From Segatella copri (GTDB lineage: Bacteria > Bacteroidota > Bacteroidia > Bacteroidales > Bacteroidaceae), in contig NZ_JAPDVG010000001.1 of NCBI RefSeq assembly GCF_026015625.1, positions 2,249,001 to 2,313,000 on the forward strand: DNA of 64,000 nt, given 5' to 3'. The notes below the pieces were generated by a model. It was not told the origin of the DNA and did not search any database. It saw only the letters and a list, made by a program, of their open reading frames with translations. Below, in pieces: positions 1 through 8,667 of the stretch. The stretch's first letter is position 1, and each line of letters starts with the position of its first letter. The position numbers were made by a program, and so were the translations under genes.

Positions 1-1152
1 AAAGCCAAGTCTGGCGAAGCAGAAGCACAGAATGCTCTGGGCGAAGCATATTATGATGGGAAAGGGGTTACGGAAAATTTAACTGAAGCTGTAAAATGGT
101 TCACAAAAGCTGCAGAACAAGAAAATGCTAAAGCAGAATACAACTTAGGCAACTGCTATTACTATGGCAATGGAGTACAATACAGGGACCGTGGAGAAGC
201 CGTAAAATGGTATACAAAAGCGGCAGAGCAAGGATATACTGAAGCACAAAACGACTTAGGATACTGTTATGAATTTGGCGAAGGAGTAGACAAGAATCTT
301 AAAGAAGCCGTAAAATGGTACACAAAAGCTGCAGAACAAGGACTACCATTGGCACAATGCAACTTGGGAGCCTGCTATGAAAATGGCGACTGGGTAGAAA
401 AGAACCTTGAAGAAGCCGTGAAATGGTATACAAAAGCAGCCAATCAAGGATATGCGAAGGCTCAATACTATCTGGGAAAAGCCTATGATAAAGGCGAAGG
501 TGTAGCTAAGAACGATTCGGAAGCTATGAAATGGTATCTCAAAGCGGTAAAAAACAATTACCCACAAGCAGCCTATTATTATGGTGCAATGCTCTTAGCG
601 GGTGACAAGCAAAAGGGTGTAACAAAAAACATACCAGAAGGAGTCAAATATTTGCGCAAGGCAGCTGATCTAAAAAACCTTGATGCAATTCAGGCTTTGG
701 TTGGTGCCTATTACTCGAAAATGACAGGTGAGAATGATTTTGGTATTAGCAAATATCTTTCTTACGCTGACTTTGTTAAGTATATAAAAATTGGCGCAGA
801 AGAAGGAGATCAAAACATGAAAACTTTTCTGACCAATTTACCAAATTTAAAATCAATGATAGCACAAGAAAAAAGTCTTGTAGCGAAATATGGACAGAGA
901 GCATACGACAACATCAAAAAGGGAAAGGTTTATATAGGTATGCCAGAAGGTATCCTTACCGAATTCAGGACTTTTGAGACTGATGGTAGCAGATATCAAA
1001 TGTACAAATACAATGGTCCTTACAGAGACTTAGTTGGTACTTACAAACAATATATCCCTTCCTATGCTCTCCGACTGGTCAATCTTCTTGGGAAGGTATT
1101 CCCTAGAATCGTAAAGGTTAGAAATGGAAAGGTTACAAATGTCATATATTAA
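1..1152 (+). CDS. Sel1-like repeat protein, 5' end outside window
   Basis: The frame is open from base 1, so the N-terminus lies upstream of the window. Residues 1 to about 240 are Sel1-like (TPR-like) repeats of about 36 residues, each carrying the EAVKWYTKAAEQG helix followed by an A-x-x-x-LG-x-x-Y helix; roughly six or seven units are visible. The last ~120 residues are not repeats and match no family I recognise. Sel1 repeats normally act as protein-protein scaffolds. The next gene starts 40 bp downstream on the same strand, so the four genes from here to 3094 may be one operon. Localisation cannot be judged without the N-terminus. Confidence 0.85.
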   Translation, partial: KAKSGEAEAQNALGEAYYDGKGVTENLTEAVKWFTKAAEQENAKAEYNLGNCYYYGNGVQYRDRGEAVKWYTKAAEQGYTEAQNDLGYCYEFGEGVDKNLKEAVKWYTKAAEQGLPLAQCNLGACYENGDWVEKNLEEAVKWYTKAANQGYAKAQYYLGKAYDKGEGVAKNDSEAMKWYLKAVKNNYPQAAYYYGAMLLAGDKQKGVTKNIPEGVKYLRKAADLKNLDAIQALVGAYYSKMTGENDFGISKYLSYADFVKYIKIGAEEGDQNMKTFLTNLPNLKSMIAQEKSLVAKYGQRAYDNIKKGKVYIGMPEGILTEFRTFETDGSRYQMYKYNGPYRDLVGTYKQYIPSYALRLVNLLGKVFPRIVKVRNGKVTNVIY

Positions 1153-1192
1153 TAACATTAATAAGCGGACTCATAAAAGCATTACATTTATT

Positions 1193-2032
1193 ATGAAGCA
1201 TTCATTTTTACAAACATTAAGCACCACTTTTTCCTCTAAAATCGGAAAAAGTATCATTTTAGCAATATTCGTTATGCTAACAGGAAGCCCAACCTTCGGA
1301 CAAGCAAGACGAGGCACTACACAAAAAGCCAATACAACAACTGTCACTAAGCCAAGCCCAAATTTAGTAAACGACTTTAACAAAAAAATCAAAAACAATT
1401 ATTTCTTCAACAATAAGTCGAACAATAATGAGTGGGACATAGTATTCAAACCTGCCAATACTGAAGGAAAAGGCGGTGGAAATATCGTGATACCTATATC
1501 TAAACTTGGTCTCTCATTCTCATACAACATCACTGCAAACGGAAGTATCTATATCAAGATTGACAACGTCAAGATGAAGGAGGAGAAGATAACATGGCAA
1601 ACTAATCCCGATGGGGTCATTTTAGAAGATCTGTTTTTCCAATTGCAGAGCGACTCACTTAAATACGATGAACTTGTAAATTGGAATCCAAACGAAGAGT
1701 CAGTTTACAACGAAGTCAATGAAATTGATAAAGTTGATGAAAAGCCATCTTTTCCTGGTGGTGAAAGTGCAATGAAGTCTTATCTGAACAGCAATGTAAA
1801 ATATCCTGATGTAGCACAGGAAAATGGCGTACAAGGACGTGTAATCGTAGAGAGTATCATAGAGAAAGACGGCTCCATGTCTGACGTTAAGGTTATTAGA
1901 AGTGTTGACCCGTCACTTGACAGGGAAGCCCTGCGTGTTGTTAAGGCTATGCCGAAATGGACACCAGCAAAACTAAAAGGAATACCTGTACGAACCAAAT
2001 GTACAACACCTGTCGTTTTTAGATTACAATAA
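1193..2032 (+). CDS. TonB C-terminal domain protein (secreted or membrane-anchored)
   Basis: The open frame extends upstream to 1124, but the ATG at 1193 is preferred: it does not overlap the Sel1 gene, and it is followed by a basic stretch and a hydrophobic segment ending at GSPTFGQA, a plausible signal peptide or anchor. The last ~90 residues form a TonB_C-type domain, with FPGGESAMKSYL, YP, QGRVIVESIIEKDG and the closing W-x-P-A / VVFRLQ motifs. Residues ~80-190 have no recognised domain. Bacteroidota use many such stand-alone TonB_C proteins with envelope lipoproteins; the two genes that follow encode lipoproteins. The specific partner is unknown. Confidence 0.8.
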   Translation: MKHSFLQTLSTTFSSKIGKSIILAIFVMLTGSPTFGQARRGTTQKANTTTVTKPSPNLVNDFNKKIKNNYFFNNKSNNNEWDIVFKPANTEGKGGGNIVIPISKLGLSFSYNITANGSIYIKIDNVKMKEEKITWQTNPDGVILEDLFFQLQSDSLKYDELVNWNPNEESVYNEVNEIDKVDEKPSFPGGESAMKSYLNSNVKYPDVAQENGVQGRVIVESIIEKDGSMSDVKVIRSVDPSLDREALRVVKAMPKWTPAKLKGIPVRTKCTTPVVFRLQ

Positions 2033-2093
2033 GGATCTATACCCAAAACGGGAAAGTAGCTTCTATAAAGTGTAAATTTCAAATTACAAGACA

Positions 2094-2579
2094 ATGAAAA
2101 AGAAACATTTTTTAATCATGATGTTTGTATGTTTCACAACAAGCATCACAAGTTGCTCAAACAACAAGAATAACAAGGAGGAGAATGGAATAGATTCAGT
2201 TGCCATAGCGCAAGCTAAAGCAGACAGTATTGCCAGATGCGATAGCATAGCTCGTGCTGATAGTATTGCAAAAGCAGACAGTATTGCTAAATCAAACAAT
2301 TTGGCAGTAGGTATGTCTGTAAAGGAGGCATTACAGAAGCCTGGCGTCAAGAAAGATTGCGCAGATGCATTTGATGGTCAACACGAAGGAGATGCCTTAG
2401 TTTTGATACAAAACGGCAAGAAGTTTCTCACAAATGTTAGTTATCACATGAAGAACGGCTTTGCAGAATGTGATCATCTCAACTTTAACCTTTTGCCAGA
2501 CAGTTATGAAGGTGACATCACTCTGGTTAGAGCCAAGGACTGTGCAGCATCCGCAAAAATTGTAAAGGAAATCAAATAA
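2094..2579 (+). CDS. Lipoprotein with short DSIA repeats
   Basis: A lipoprotein signal peptide (MKKKHFLIMM..) ends in a TSCS lipobox. After an Asn/Lys linker comes an alanine-rich helical run built from repeated AKADSIA/ARADSIA units (residues ~40-65), probably a coiled-coil or stalk, then a ~95-residue globular part with the motif VGMSVKEAL. The repeats are also visible in the DNA as reiterated gatagcat / gacagtattgc blocks, which could slip. It lies 61 bp after the TonB_C gene and 8 bp before the next lipoprotein gene, so it is probably co-transcribed with both. No family recognised. Confidence 0.75.
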   Translation: MKKKHFLIMMFVCFTTSITSCSNNKNNKEENGIDSVAIAQAKADSIARCDSIARADSIAKADSIAKSNNLAVGMSVKEALQKPGVKKDCADAFDGQHEGDALVLIQNGKKFLTNVSYHMKNGFAECDHLNFNLLPDSYEGDITLVRAKDCAASAKIVKEIK

Positions 2580-2587
2580 CAAGCCTC

Positions 2588-3094
2588 ATGAGACATTCTA
2601 TTATCACAGCATTAGGCGTTTGCCTAGTCGCATCATTTACCGCCTGTGGCAACAAACAGACTAAAGATGCAGAAACCGTAGACAGTACGGCAATAAAAGA
2701 CACTATCGTTTCCGAAAAAGTAGAGCCACAAGTGGACTCTACAAAAATCTTTAGCGACACAGTTGCACAAAGAGGGAAAATGGTATATAAGGTAACACGC
2801 CAAGTAGAAGACGACATCGTATATGATGACGAAAGAGACTTGGATAAGAGCACATTTACTGAGTCATTGCGCATTACCTTCAAGAACAATGGCAAAGTCA
2901 GCATCAAGGAAACCTTGCAAGACGACGCCACTTGGAGTGGAGAATGGGAAGCGAATGGCTATGACATAACCGTTTACGCCAACGATTTAGTCCTACGAGG
3001 TACCGTTTCCAAAGATTACAAGACACTTGAACTTTCCTCAGAATCTATCAGCAAAGTAAGTTGGACAGGTTCAAGGAAATTAAGACTTCAATAA
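2588..3094 (+). CDS. Small lipoprotein of unknown function
   Basis: Starts 8 bp after the preceding lipoprotein stop, which suggests translational linkage. The signal peptide ends in a FTACG lipobox. The acidic, Thr/Lys-rich linker (residues 20-60) is followed by alternating polar and hydrophobic stretches (TFTESLRITFKNNGKVSIKE, SGEWEANGYDITVY) typical of a small beta-barrel such as a lipocalin-like fold. That fold assignment is inference; I recognise no named family. It is the last gene of the cluster that begins at the left window edge. Confidence 0.7.
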   Translation: MRHSIITALGVCLVASFTACGNKQTKDAETVDSTAIKDTIVSEKVEPQVDSTKIFSDTVAQRGKMVYKVTRQVEDDIVYDDERDLDKSTFTESLRITFKNNGKVSIKETLQDDATWSGEWEANGYDITVYANDLVLRGTVSKDYKTLELSSESISKVSWTGSRKLRLQ

Positions 3095-3194
3095 ACCAAT
3101 TACACTCATGGCTTTCCTATTGATATAATAGCGAATTGCCATGAATGTTTTTTATTTTCCTCCTAAGAATAGTATCAGTTTTGAAAACGGACAT

Positions 3195-3293
3195 TAAAAT
3201 ACCGTTTACCGCAAAAACACAAAGTAAAGTACCGCAAAAATACAAAGTAAAATACCGTTAAAACACAAAATAAAATACCACAAAAATACAAAA
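3195..3293 (+). repeat. 23-bp direct iterons before an AAA ATPase gene
   Basis: Three consecutive 23-bp units start at 3225, 3248 and 3271 (consensus TAAARTACCGNNAAAAYACAAAR). A fourth, 7 bp longer, starts at 3195. The array ends 3 bp before the TTTG element of the downstream promoter. Phased direct repeats against a promoter look like operator sites. Apart from the array, the gap 3095-3348 holds only the promoter. Confidence 0.85.
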
Positions 3294-3296
3294 TTA

Positions 3297-3328
3297 TTTG
3301 TAGATTCCACTATTTATTACTATCTTTG
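3297..3328 (+). promoter_or_regulatory. Bacteroidota-type promoter for the AAA ATPase gene
   Basis: TTTG at 3297-3300 and TATCTTTG at 3321-3328 with 20 nt between, matching the Bacteroidota sigma-70 consensus. Transcription would begin near 3335, just before the ATG at 3349. Confidence 0.75.
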
Positions 3329-3348
3329 CAAACAAAAACATATTGAAC

Positions 3349-4644
3349 ATGAAGTATTTAGATAGAATAGCAGACAGAATGCTCCAACTTCGTCTGGAAG
3401 CCTTTGGAGCAGTACAGATTGTTGGACCAAAATGGTGCGGAAAAACCACAACGGCCATGCAGCAGTCAAAGAGCGTAATCAAGATGCAAGATCCAGATAA
3501 GCGTGAAGGATATCTGGCGACGGCACGCACCAAACCATCCTTGCTGCTCAAAGGCAAAACACCACGACTGATAGACGAGTGGCAGGTAGCACCAGTTTTA
3601 TGGGATGCTGTTCGGAATACCGTAGATGAGCGAAAACAGAAAGGTCAGTTTATCTTAACCGGTTCTACAGTCGTCGAAGACAAAAACGGAGAAATCATGC
3701 ATACGGGTACTGGTCGCATCTCCAAGATGCCCATGTATCCTATGAGCCTTTATGAGTCAAAGGAATCAACAGGCTCCATATCTTTACGTTTATTGTTTGA
3801 TGACCCAGCTTACGATATTGATGGATTTCTGTCAGACATGACCGTGGAGAAACTGATTTTCGCTGCTTGCCGAGGCGGTTGGCCAGCATCACTGGACGTC
3901 ACTTCGCAGGAGGCACAATTACTGATAGCACAGGATTACGTAAATGTGATTTGCGATGAAGATATATCGAGGGTAGATGGCGTAAGAAGACAGCCAGCTT
4001 TGGCTCGACTCATCATGCGTTCTTATGCCCGGAACATCTGCACCCTCGTCAAGAAATCCAAGATGTTGGCAGACATCACGGTAGAAATGGAGAAAACGTC
4101 GATGCCAACATTTGATGATTATGTTTCTGCCCTGCAACGATTGTTTGTCATAGAAGATGTGGAGGCATGGTGTCCGGCAATCCGCTCAGCCGCAGCAATC
4201 CGTTCGGGAGCCAAGCGTTGCTTTGTAGATCCTTCCATAGCTGTTGCTGCTTTGGGTATGTCACCAAGAAATCTGGAATTAGACCTTCGAACCTTTGGTT
4301 TCATATTCGAGTGTATGTGCATTCGCGACCTGAAGGTATATTCGCAAGCCTTGGGAGGTAGAGTCTCTTACTATCACGACCGCTATGACCTGGAGGCAGA
4401 CATCGTGCTTCATCTTGCAGATGGCCGCTATGCCTTGATAGAATGCAAGTTGGGTAGTCGGGAGATAGAAGATGGTGCCAAGCATCTCCTGCAACTACGG
4501 GATTTGATTCGTGAGAAGAACAAGACAGAGCATCAGATGCCACTCAGAGAGCCAGACCTGCTGATTGTCATGACAGGAGGCGAAATGGCTTATACAAGGG
4601 AAGATGGAGTAAAGGTTATACCTTTGGCTACATTAAAAGACTAA
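3349..4644 (+). CDS. AAA ATPase with DUF4143-type nuclease-like C-terminus
   Basis: Family of P-loop ATPases (AAA_14 plus DUF4143) common in gut Bacteroidota; the role is not settled. Walker A GPKWCGKTT lies near residue 25, Walker B LIDEWQ near residue 80, and a sensor-like ILTGST follows. The C-terminus has a PD-(D/E)xK-like core: DLEADIVLH, then ALIECKLGS. ATG 3349 is chosen over the TTG at 3343 because it fits the promoter at 3297-3328. The gene stands alone behind an iteron array and ends in two hairpins. Three genes of this type (one deleted) occur in this window, each with its own set of upstream repeats. About 431 residues, usual length for the family. Confidence 0.88.
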   Translation: MKYLDRIADRMLQLRLEAFGAVQIVGPKWCGKTTTAMQQSKSVIKMQDPDKREGYLATARTKPSLLLKGKTPRLIDEWQVAPVLWDAVRNTVDERKQKGQFILTGSTVVEDKNGEIMHTGTGRISKMPMYPMSLYESKESTGSISLRLLFDDPAYDIDGFLSDMTVEKLIFAACRGGWPASLDVTSQEAQLLIAQDYVNVICDEDISRVDGVRRQPALARLIMRSYARNICTLVKKSKMLADITVEMEKTSMPTFDDYVSALQRLFVIEDVEAWCPAIRSAAAIRSGAKRCFVDPSIAVAALGMSPRNLELDLRTFGFIFECMCIRDLKVYSQALGGRVSYYHDRYDLEADIVLHLADGRYALIECKLGSREIEDGAKHLLQLRDLIREKNKTEHQMPLREPDLLIVMTGGEMAYTREDGVKVIPLATLKD

Positions 4645-4681
4645 GAAAAGGGCACTCATCCTTACCTCACTTAGGATACCA

Positions 4682-4717
4682 CCGCCCTAACTACCTTTTT
4701 TAACATAGTTAGGGCGG
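4682..4717 (+). terminator. Hairpin after the AAA ATPase gene
   Basis: Perfect 12-bp arms CCGCCCTAACTA (4682-4693) and TAGTTAGGGCGG (4706-4717). No T-run follows on the plus strand. A closely related left arm (CGCCCTAACTACCT) recurs at 6398-6411 after the next two genes. Confidence 0.65.
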
Positions 4718-4746
4718 ACTTATAAGCCGCGAATTCAATAATCAAG

Positions 4747-4784
4747 CGCCAATACTTTTTTTCAAAATATTGGCGTTTTTTTTT
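4747..4784 (+). terminator. Intrinsic terminator
   Basis: CGCCAATA (4747-4754) pairs with TATTGGCG (4768-4775), followed directly by nine T residues. Strong rho-independent terminator isolating the ATPase gene from the cassette at 4842. Confidence 0.85.
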
Positions 4785-4841
4785 GAAATTTTCCCTTCAT
4801 ATTACTATATTATAAAGGTATAACCAAAAAGAAAGAATAAA

Positions 4842-5345
4842 ATGGCAAATAAAATGTCTTTATGTATCATCAAATACACCTATACTCGATATGTAGGGGT
4901 GGATATCGAAAAATATACTCGGGGACTATTCGAGTATGTGAAGGAAGAGTTTGGGGAGTTTCAACCACAAATGTCAGAGCCTGGAACTATACCTGATATG
5001 CCAGACTATCTGGACATCGTGCTCTGCAAAAAGGACGGAAGTATCTTCTACGAAATGGATATCCAAAGACGTGCCATCAACATCCCGCATGATTGTCAAA
5101 TGGATGGATTAGTATTGGAAATCTTTATCCAGAACTGCGATGGCACGAGATACAAAAAAAGACATGCATATCCCAAGCCTTGGTGGAACCATAAAGCTAA
5201 CGGCAAGTCGGGCATGAGAAAACTGAAAATTCATAAAACTATCAGCAAAAGGAATCTTAACAATCAAGAAGGCAAAGACTCTGAAGGCATCAGAATACCT
5301 GAACTTAGATCTCAGATTCTCAAGTTTCATAAATTCTTAAAATAA
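4842..5345 (+). CDS. Conserved-looking protein of unknown function
   Basis: 167 residues, no signal peptide or membrane segment. The N-terminal half (IIKYTYTRYVGVDIEKYTRG, then PDYLDIVLCKKDG) looks like a small alpha/beta domain. The C-terminal third is strongly basic (KKRHAYPKPWWNHK, RKLKIHKTISKRN), which could bind nucleic acid or another protein. I recognise no family. It sits between an intrinsic terminator and a gene 7 bp downstream, so it forms a two-gene unit with the zinc-ribbon protein. No -33/-7 promoter is obvious before it. Confidence 0.65.
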   Translation: MANKMSLCIIKYTYTRYVGVDIEKYTRGLFEYVKEEFGEFQPQMSEPGTIPDMPDYLDIVLCKKDGSIFYEMDIQRRAINIPHDCQMDGLVLEIFIQNCDGTRYKKRHAYPKPWWNHKANGKSGMRKLKIHKTISKRNLNNQEGKDSEGIRIPELRSQILKFHKFLK

Positions 5346-5352
5346 CCATCCC

Positions 5353-6381
5353 ATGACATACGAAGAATTCAAGCAATTGGCTGAACATCCACAGCATCGG
5401 GATGTTCCTGCCATCTTCAAGCTCGAAGTATTAGAAACAGAAGAGCTGGAGGAGAAAAAGCGTTCACATTATCCGAAATATAAGGTGAACACCTATTGTC
5501 CGCAAGCCTTCACTACAACTTTGGAGGAGGCAGAGAGACTGATGCACCAGGATGTCCTTTACCGCAAGAAGATGAAGGAGGAAGACGACTATCCGCTGGA
5601 TACCTTCTGCTATTATATCTCGGAGATTCCGCTGGGACTGTTGCACTACGACCGCGAATGTCTTTCGGAAAGGATGTATGATGGGGAAGGAAAACTGATC
5701 GACCAGTCTTACTGCTGTTCGCGTTTCAGCATTTACTATCCCGGAGTCTGCGATTTGCCTGCATACGACCGTCATCCTGACGAGACCTTCCGAGGCAGAA
5801 ACGCAGAACAGATCAGATTCAAGAAGGGTGACATCGTGGAAGTATATCGTGGCGATGAGGTAAAACTTGCCATCGTTGTCGGAACTCCGCTTACCACCGA
5901 ATGGATCTGGGAGAGAAACCAGGCTGCCAAGGATAAAAGGGGATTGGATGAACTGCCATACGATGAAACGGATGACAGCTATACCGTGATAGATGGTCCC
6001 GGCTACGAATACCACGACCACGTTCCGTCGCTGCATGTCTTCGCCCCTCACTATCATGTGCCGCTCTATCTTCAGAGACGATTCAAGGGTTATCTGGAAA
6101 AGGCTGAGAAAAAGCAGAAAGAAGAGGAGGAGAAAGACAGGATCTTCCGCCAAGCTCACGATTGCAGTTTCAGCAACAAGGAACAGATTGAGAAGTCAGA
6201 AAAATGCGGCTGCTTCAGCTGCTGCGAAATCTTCACGCCATCCGAAATCACAGATTACTTCCCTGATGAGCCGCCTACAGCCGAATGTCCCTTCTGCCAT
6301 ATCGACTCCGTAATAGGTGATGCCTCCGGCTTCCCTATCACCAAGGATTTCTTGAAGAAAATGAAGAAGAGATGGTTCTAG
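5353..6381 (+). CDS. Cytoplasmic protein with C-terminal zinc ribbon
   Basis: 342 residues. The last ~60 residues form a four-cysteine zinc ribbon: CGCFSCCEIFTPSEI ... ECPFCHIDSVIGDASG. The CP-x-C-(G/H)-IDSVIG signature is a module I know from 'cytoplasmic protein' families of unknown role, usually as a C-terminal tail. The first ~250 residues are acidic and charged, with a Glu/Lys-rich helical stretch (KAEKKQKEEEEKD) just before the ribbon, and show no known enzyme motif. It follows the 4842 gene by 7 bp and is bounded downstream by hairpins. Its size and pairing would fit an immunity or polymorphic-toxin neighbourhood, but no toxin is visible. Confidence 0.7.
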   Translation: MTYEEFKQLAEHPQHRDVPAIFKLEVLETEELEEKKRSHYPKYKVNTYCPQAFTTTLEEAERLMHQDVLYRKKMKEEDDYPLDTFCYYISEIPLGLLHYDRECLSERMYDGEGKLIDQSYCCSRFSIYYPGVCDLPAYDRHPDETFRGRNAEQIRFKKGDIVEVYRGDEVKLAIVVGTPLTTEWIWERNQAAKDKRGLDELPYDETDDSYTVIDGPGYEYHDHVPSLHVFAPHYHVPLYLQRRFKGYLEKAEKKQKEEEEKDRIFRQAHDCSFSNKEQIEKSEKCGCFSCCEIFTPSEITDYFPDEPPTAECPFCHIDSVIGDASGFPITKDFLKKMKKRWF

Positions 6382-6397
6382 GCAAAACAAGAAAAAT

Positions 6398-6479
6398 CGC
6401 CCTAACTACCTGTTTTTATACAGTTAGAGGGGTGCTATTAATAAAAAAGAAGCAGGATGGAAGACTGGTCCACCCTGCT
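6398..6479. terminator. Two adjacent hairpins between convergent genes
   Basis: The first hairpin (CCTAACT near 6401 pairing with AGTTAGAGG near 6422) repeats the left arm of the 4682 hairpin. The second pairs AGCAGGATGG (6451-6460) with CCACCCTGCT (6470-6479). It is followed by a T-rich run on the plus strand and by AAAAAA upstream, so it can end transcripts from both sides, including the haem-receptor operon. Confidence 0.7.
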
Positions 6480-6486
6480 ATTTTTA

Positions 6487-8661
6487 TTAGAATACCTTTA
6501 CAAAACGGTCGATATCGATAGAAAGACCTACTGAGAAGGTGCGACCGGTGGTCATCGCCGAACTCCAATAATAGTTCTTTGGCGTATAACCGAAAAGATT
6601 ATCTACCGTGAAATTCAGATTGACGGCATCCAGAAATCGCTGCTGAAGCGTGAACTTCCACAACTGATAACTGCTGTCATGCTTCTTGATGTTCGTATCA
6701 GGAGCAGACAGGTATCTGCCTGACAAAGCGGCATTGATGCGATAGAACGAACAGAGCTGACGATCGTAGTCGAGACGCCAGGTTGCAGAATGCGGACGAG
6801 GCTGGGAGAACTGGGAATCTACACTTCTGCCACCCACATGGAGATAACTGTAGTCGAGTTTCACACCGAGTCCCATATCCGAACGGTACTGGGCACTGAA
6901 GTCGATGCCGCTCACCTCTACTCCATCCTCGTTGCAATAACGCGAAGCCACATCCGGCTGACCGGTTCCCGGGATATAATCGGCATAATCCTCGGTAGTG
7001 ATGCGCTTATCATACTTATTATAATAGCCCATCAGGGTAAGACTATACTGACCGGTAAAGAAGCCAGCATTCTTCACCCTTCCGGTATGCTCCAGCGCCA
7101 GGTTGTAGTTGTCGCTCTTCTCCGGCTTCAGATCCGGATTACCGTAAATCATCTGCATACCTGCCATATCAAAGTTCATATACATCTCCTTGAGCGTTGG
7201 GGCACGGAATCCGCCGGCATAGTTGGCACGGATGGAGAACCCCTTCCACTTGGTCATCAGAGCCAGACGACCGGTAGTAGCATGCTGGCTGGATGCAGAG
7301 AAGTAATCATGACGAAGACTTGCCACGATGTTCAACCACTGCAAAGGATTGTAATCGAACTGGGCGAAGGCATCACATGAATTCTGATTCTTTGATTCAT
7401 TATCCTCAAACTGATAGGTGGTAAGATAATCGTTCAGGAAATCTGCACCTACCGTCAATGTATTCTTGCCGAAGATATGGGAATAGAGGGCACGGACGGT
7501 GTTCTGACGGTTGGTATAATCGTGGTCGTGAGTACGCTCATCATTCACATATCGAGCCTTGTCATACTGGTCGAAGCCGTAAGAAATCTCCAGATTATCA
7601 TTCCCCGAAAGATTCATCACGGTCTTCAGTCCGGCAGAATAATCCATGTAATGATCATCATAGTTGCTGCGCTTGCTGATACGATTGAAATAACCGCCAC
7701 GACCTATCAGTTTTACCTTATCAGAGAGCTTGTAGGTAAGACGCTCCTTCACATTGAAGGTCTCTCCACCATAGATATGGAGGATGTTGGATTCTGTATC
7801 GAAAGGACTGGTGAGCTGAACCTCATCCGATGTGGTGCGCTGGATGCTGGTCTGCGAATTCCATTTTCCGGCATTGAAGCTGAAGCTTCCACCGTGGCGC
7901 CACTCCTTGTTGAAGTCGTTGTAGCGGGTATTGACATTGGCAGTCCAAGGTTCGCTGTTTTCACGGGAGATGATGTTGACAACTCCGGCTACGGCATTGG
8001 CACCATAGAGCGCCGAAGCAGCACCCTTTACTATCTCGATACGTCCTACATTATCCAAGTTCAGACGACTATAATCTACATTATCCATGGTTTCACCAGC
8101 CAATCGCTCGCCATCTACGAGGAAGAGCACGGCGTTTCCACCGAAACCATTCATATTGAGAGAAGTCTCCTGATTCATGGCATAGCCGAATTCCAGACCC
8201 GGCATCTGCTCGGTGAGGAGGTCCTGGATATTGGTAGCATCTGCAATCTTGATATCATTGGCGGTAATCAGACGGGTTACCACAGGAGCATCCTTCAAAG
8301 CCTTCGGAGTTCGGGTTGCGGTAACTACCACCTGATCGAGGGCTGTAGCATCCGGTTGAAGGCGAAGCACATGCTGCTCACCTTTTCTCTCATCCGCTTT
8401 CAGTACGAAGGTCTGAGTCTGATAGCCCACAAAGCTCACCTTCACTCTCACCGCTCCATCCTTGCTGTAAGGAATGCGGAAATATCCGTCTTCATCAGTT
8501 GTTACCCCACTCTTTGCATGCAAAATCTGGACGGTAGCACCCGCCAGAGGTGCGCCCGAATCATCGAGCACCCTACCCACGACATCGCCCTGGGTTTCGG
8601 CTTTCAGATTCAGGCACAATCCGCAAAGGATCAGGAATAGTGCGAATATCTTTTGTTTCAT
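6487..8661 (-). CDS. TonB-dependent outer-membrane receptor, HmuR-like position
   Basis: Outer-membrane gated channel, last gene of the haem-type operon. The signal peptide ends near NLKAET; a CarboxypepD_reg-like beta domain (GRVLDDSGAPLAGATV ... FVGYQT) covers residues ~28-110; a TonB-box-like stretch (DQVVVTATRTPK) follows; then the plug domain (LFLVDGERL, GRIEIVKGAASALYGANAVAGVVNI) and a barrel ending in aromatic residues. The ATG at 8661 is used; the upstream TTG at 8667 would touch the preceding stop. Ligand specificity is not readable from the sequence. Haem or another metalloporphyrin is inferred from the HmuS-type chelatase at the head of the operon. Cobalamin is the main alternative. 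Confidence 0.87.
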   Translation of the reverse strand: MKQKIFALFLILCGLCLNLKAETQGDVVGRVLDDSGAPLAGATVQILHAKSGVTTDEDGYFRIPYSKDGAVRVKVSFVGYQTQTFVLKADERKGEQHVLRLQPDATALDQVVVTATRTPKALKDAPVVTRLITANDIKIADATNIQDLLTEQMPGLEFGYAMNQETSLNMNGFGGNAVLFLVDGERLAGETMDNVDYSRLNLDNVGRIEIVKGAASALYGANAVAGVVNIISRENSEPWTANVNTRYNDFNKEWRHGGSFSFNAGKWNSQTSIQRTTSDEVQLTSPFDTESNILHIYGGETFNVKERLTYKLSDKVKLIGRGGYFNRISKRSNYDDHYMDYSAGLKTVMNLSGNDNLEISYGFDQYDKARYVNDERTHDHDYTNRQNTVRALYSHIFGKNTLTVGADFLNDYLTTYQFEDNESKNQNSCDAFAQFDYNPLQWLNIVASLRHDYFSASSQHATTGRLALMTKWKGFSIRANYAGGFRAPTLKEMYMNFDMAGMQMIYGNPDLKPEKSDNYNLALEHTGRVKNAGFFTGQYSLTLMGYYNKYDKRITTEDYADYIPGTGQPDVASRYCNEDGVEVSGIDFSAQYRSDMGLGVKLDYSYLHVGGRSVDSQFSQPRPHSATWRLDYDRQLCSFYRINAALSGRYLSAPDTNIKKHDSSYQLWKFTLQQRFLDAVNLNFTVDNLFGYTPKNYYWSSAMTTGRTFSVGLSIDIDRFVKVF

Positions 8662-8667
8662 CGACAA

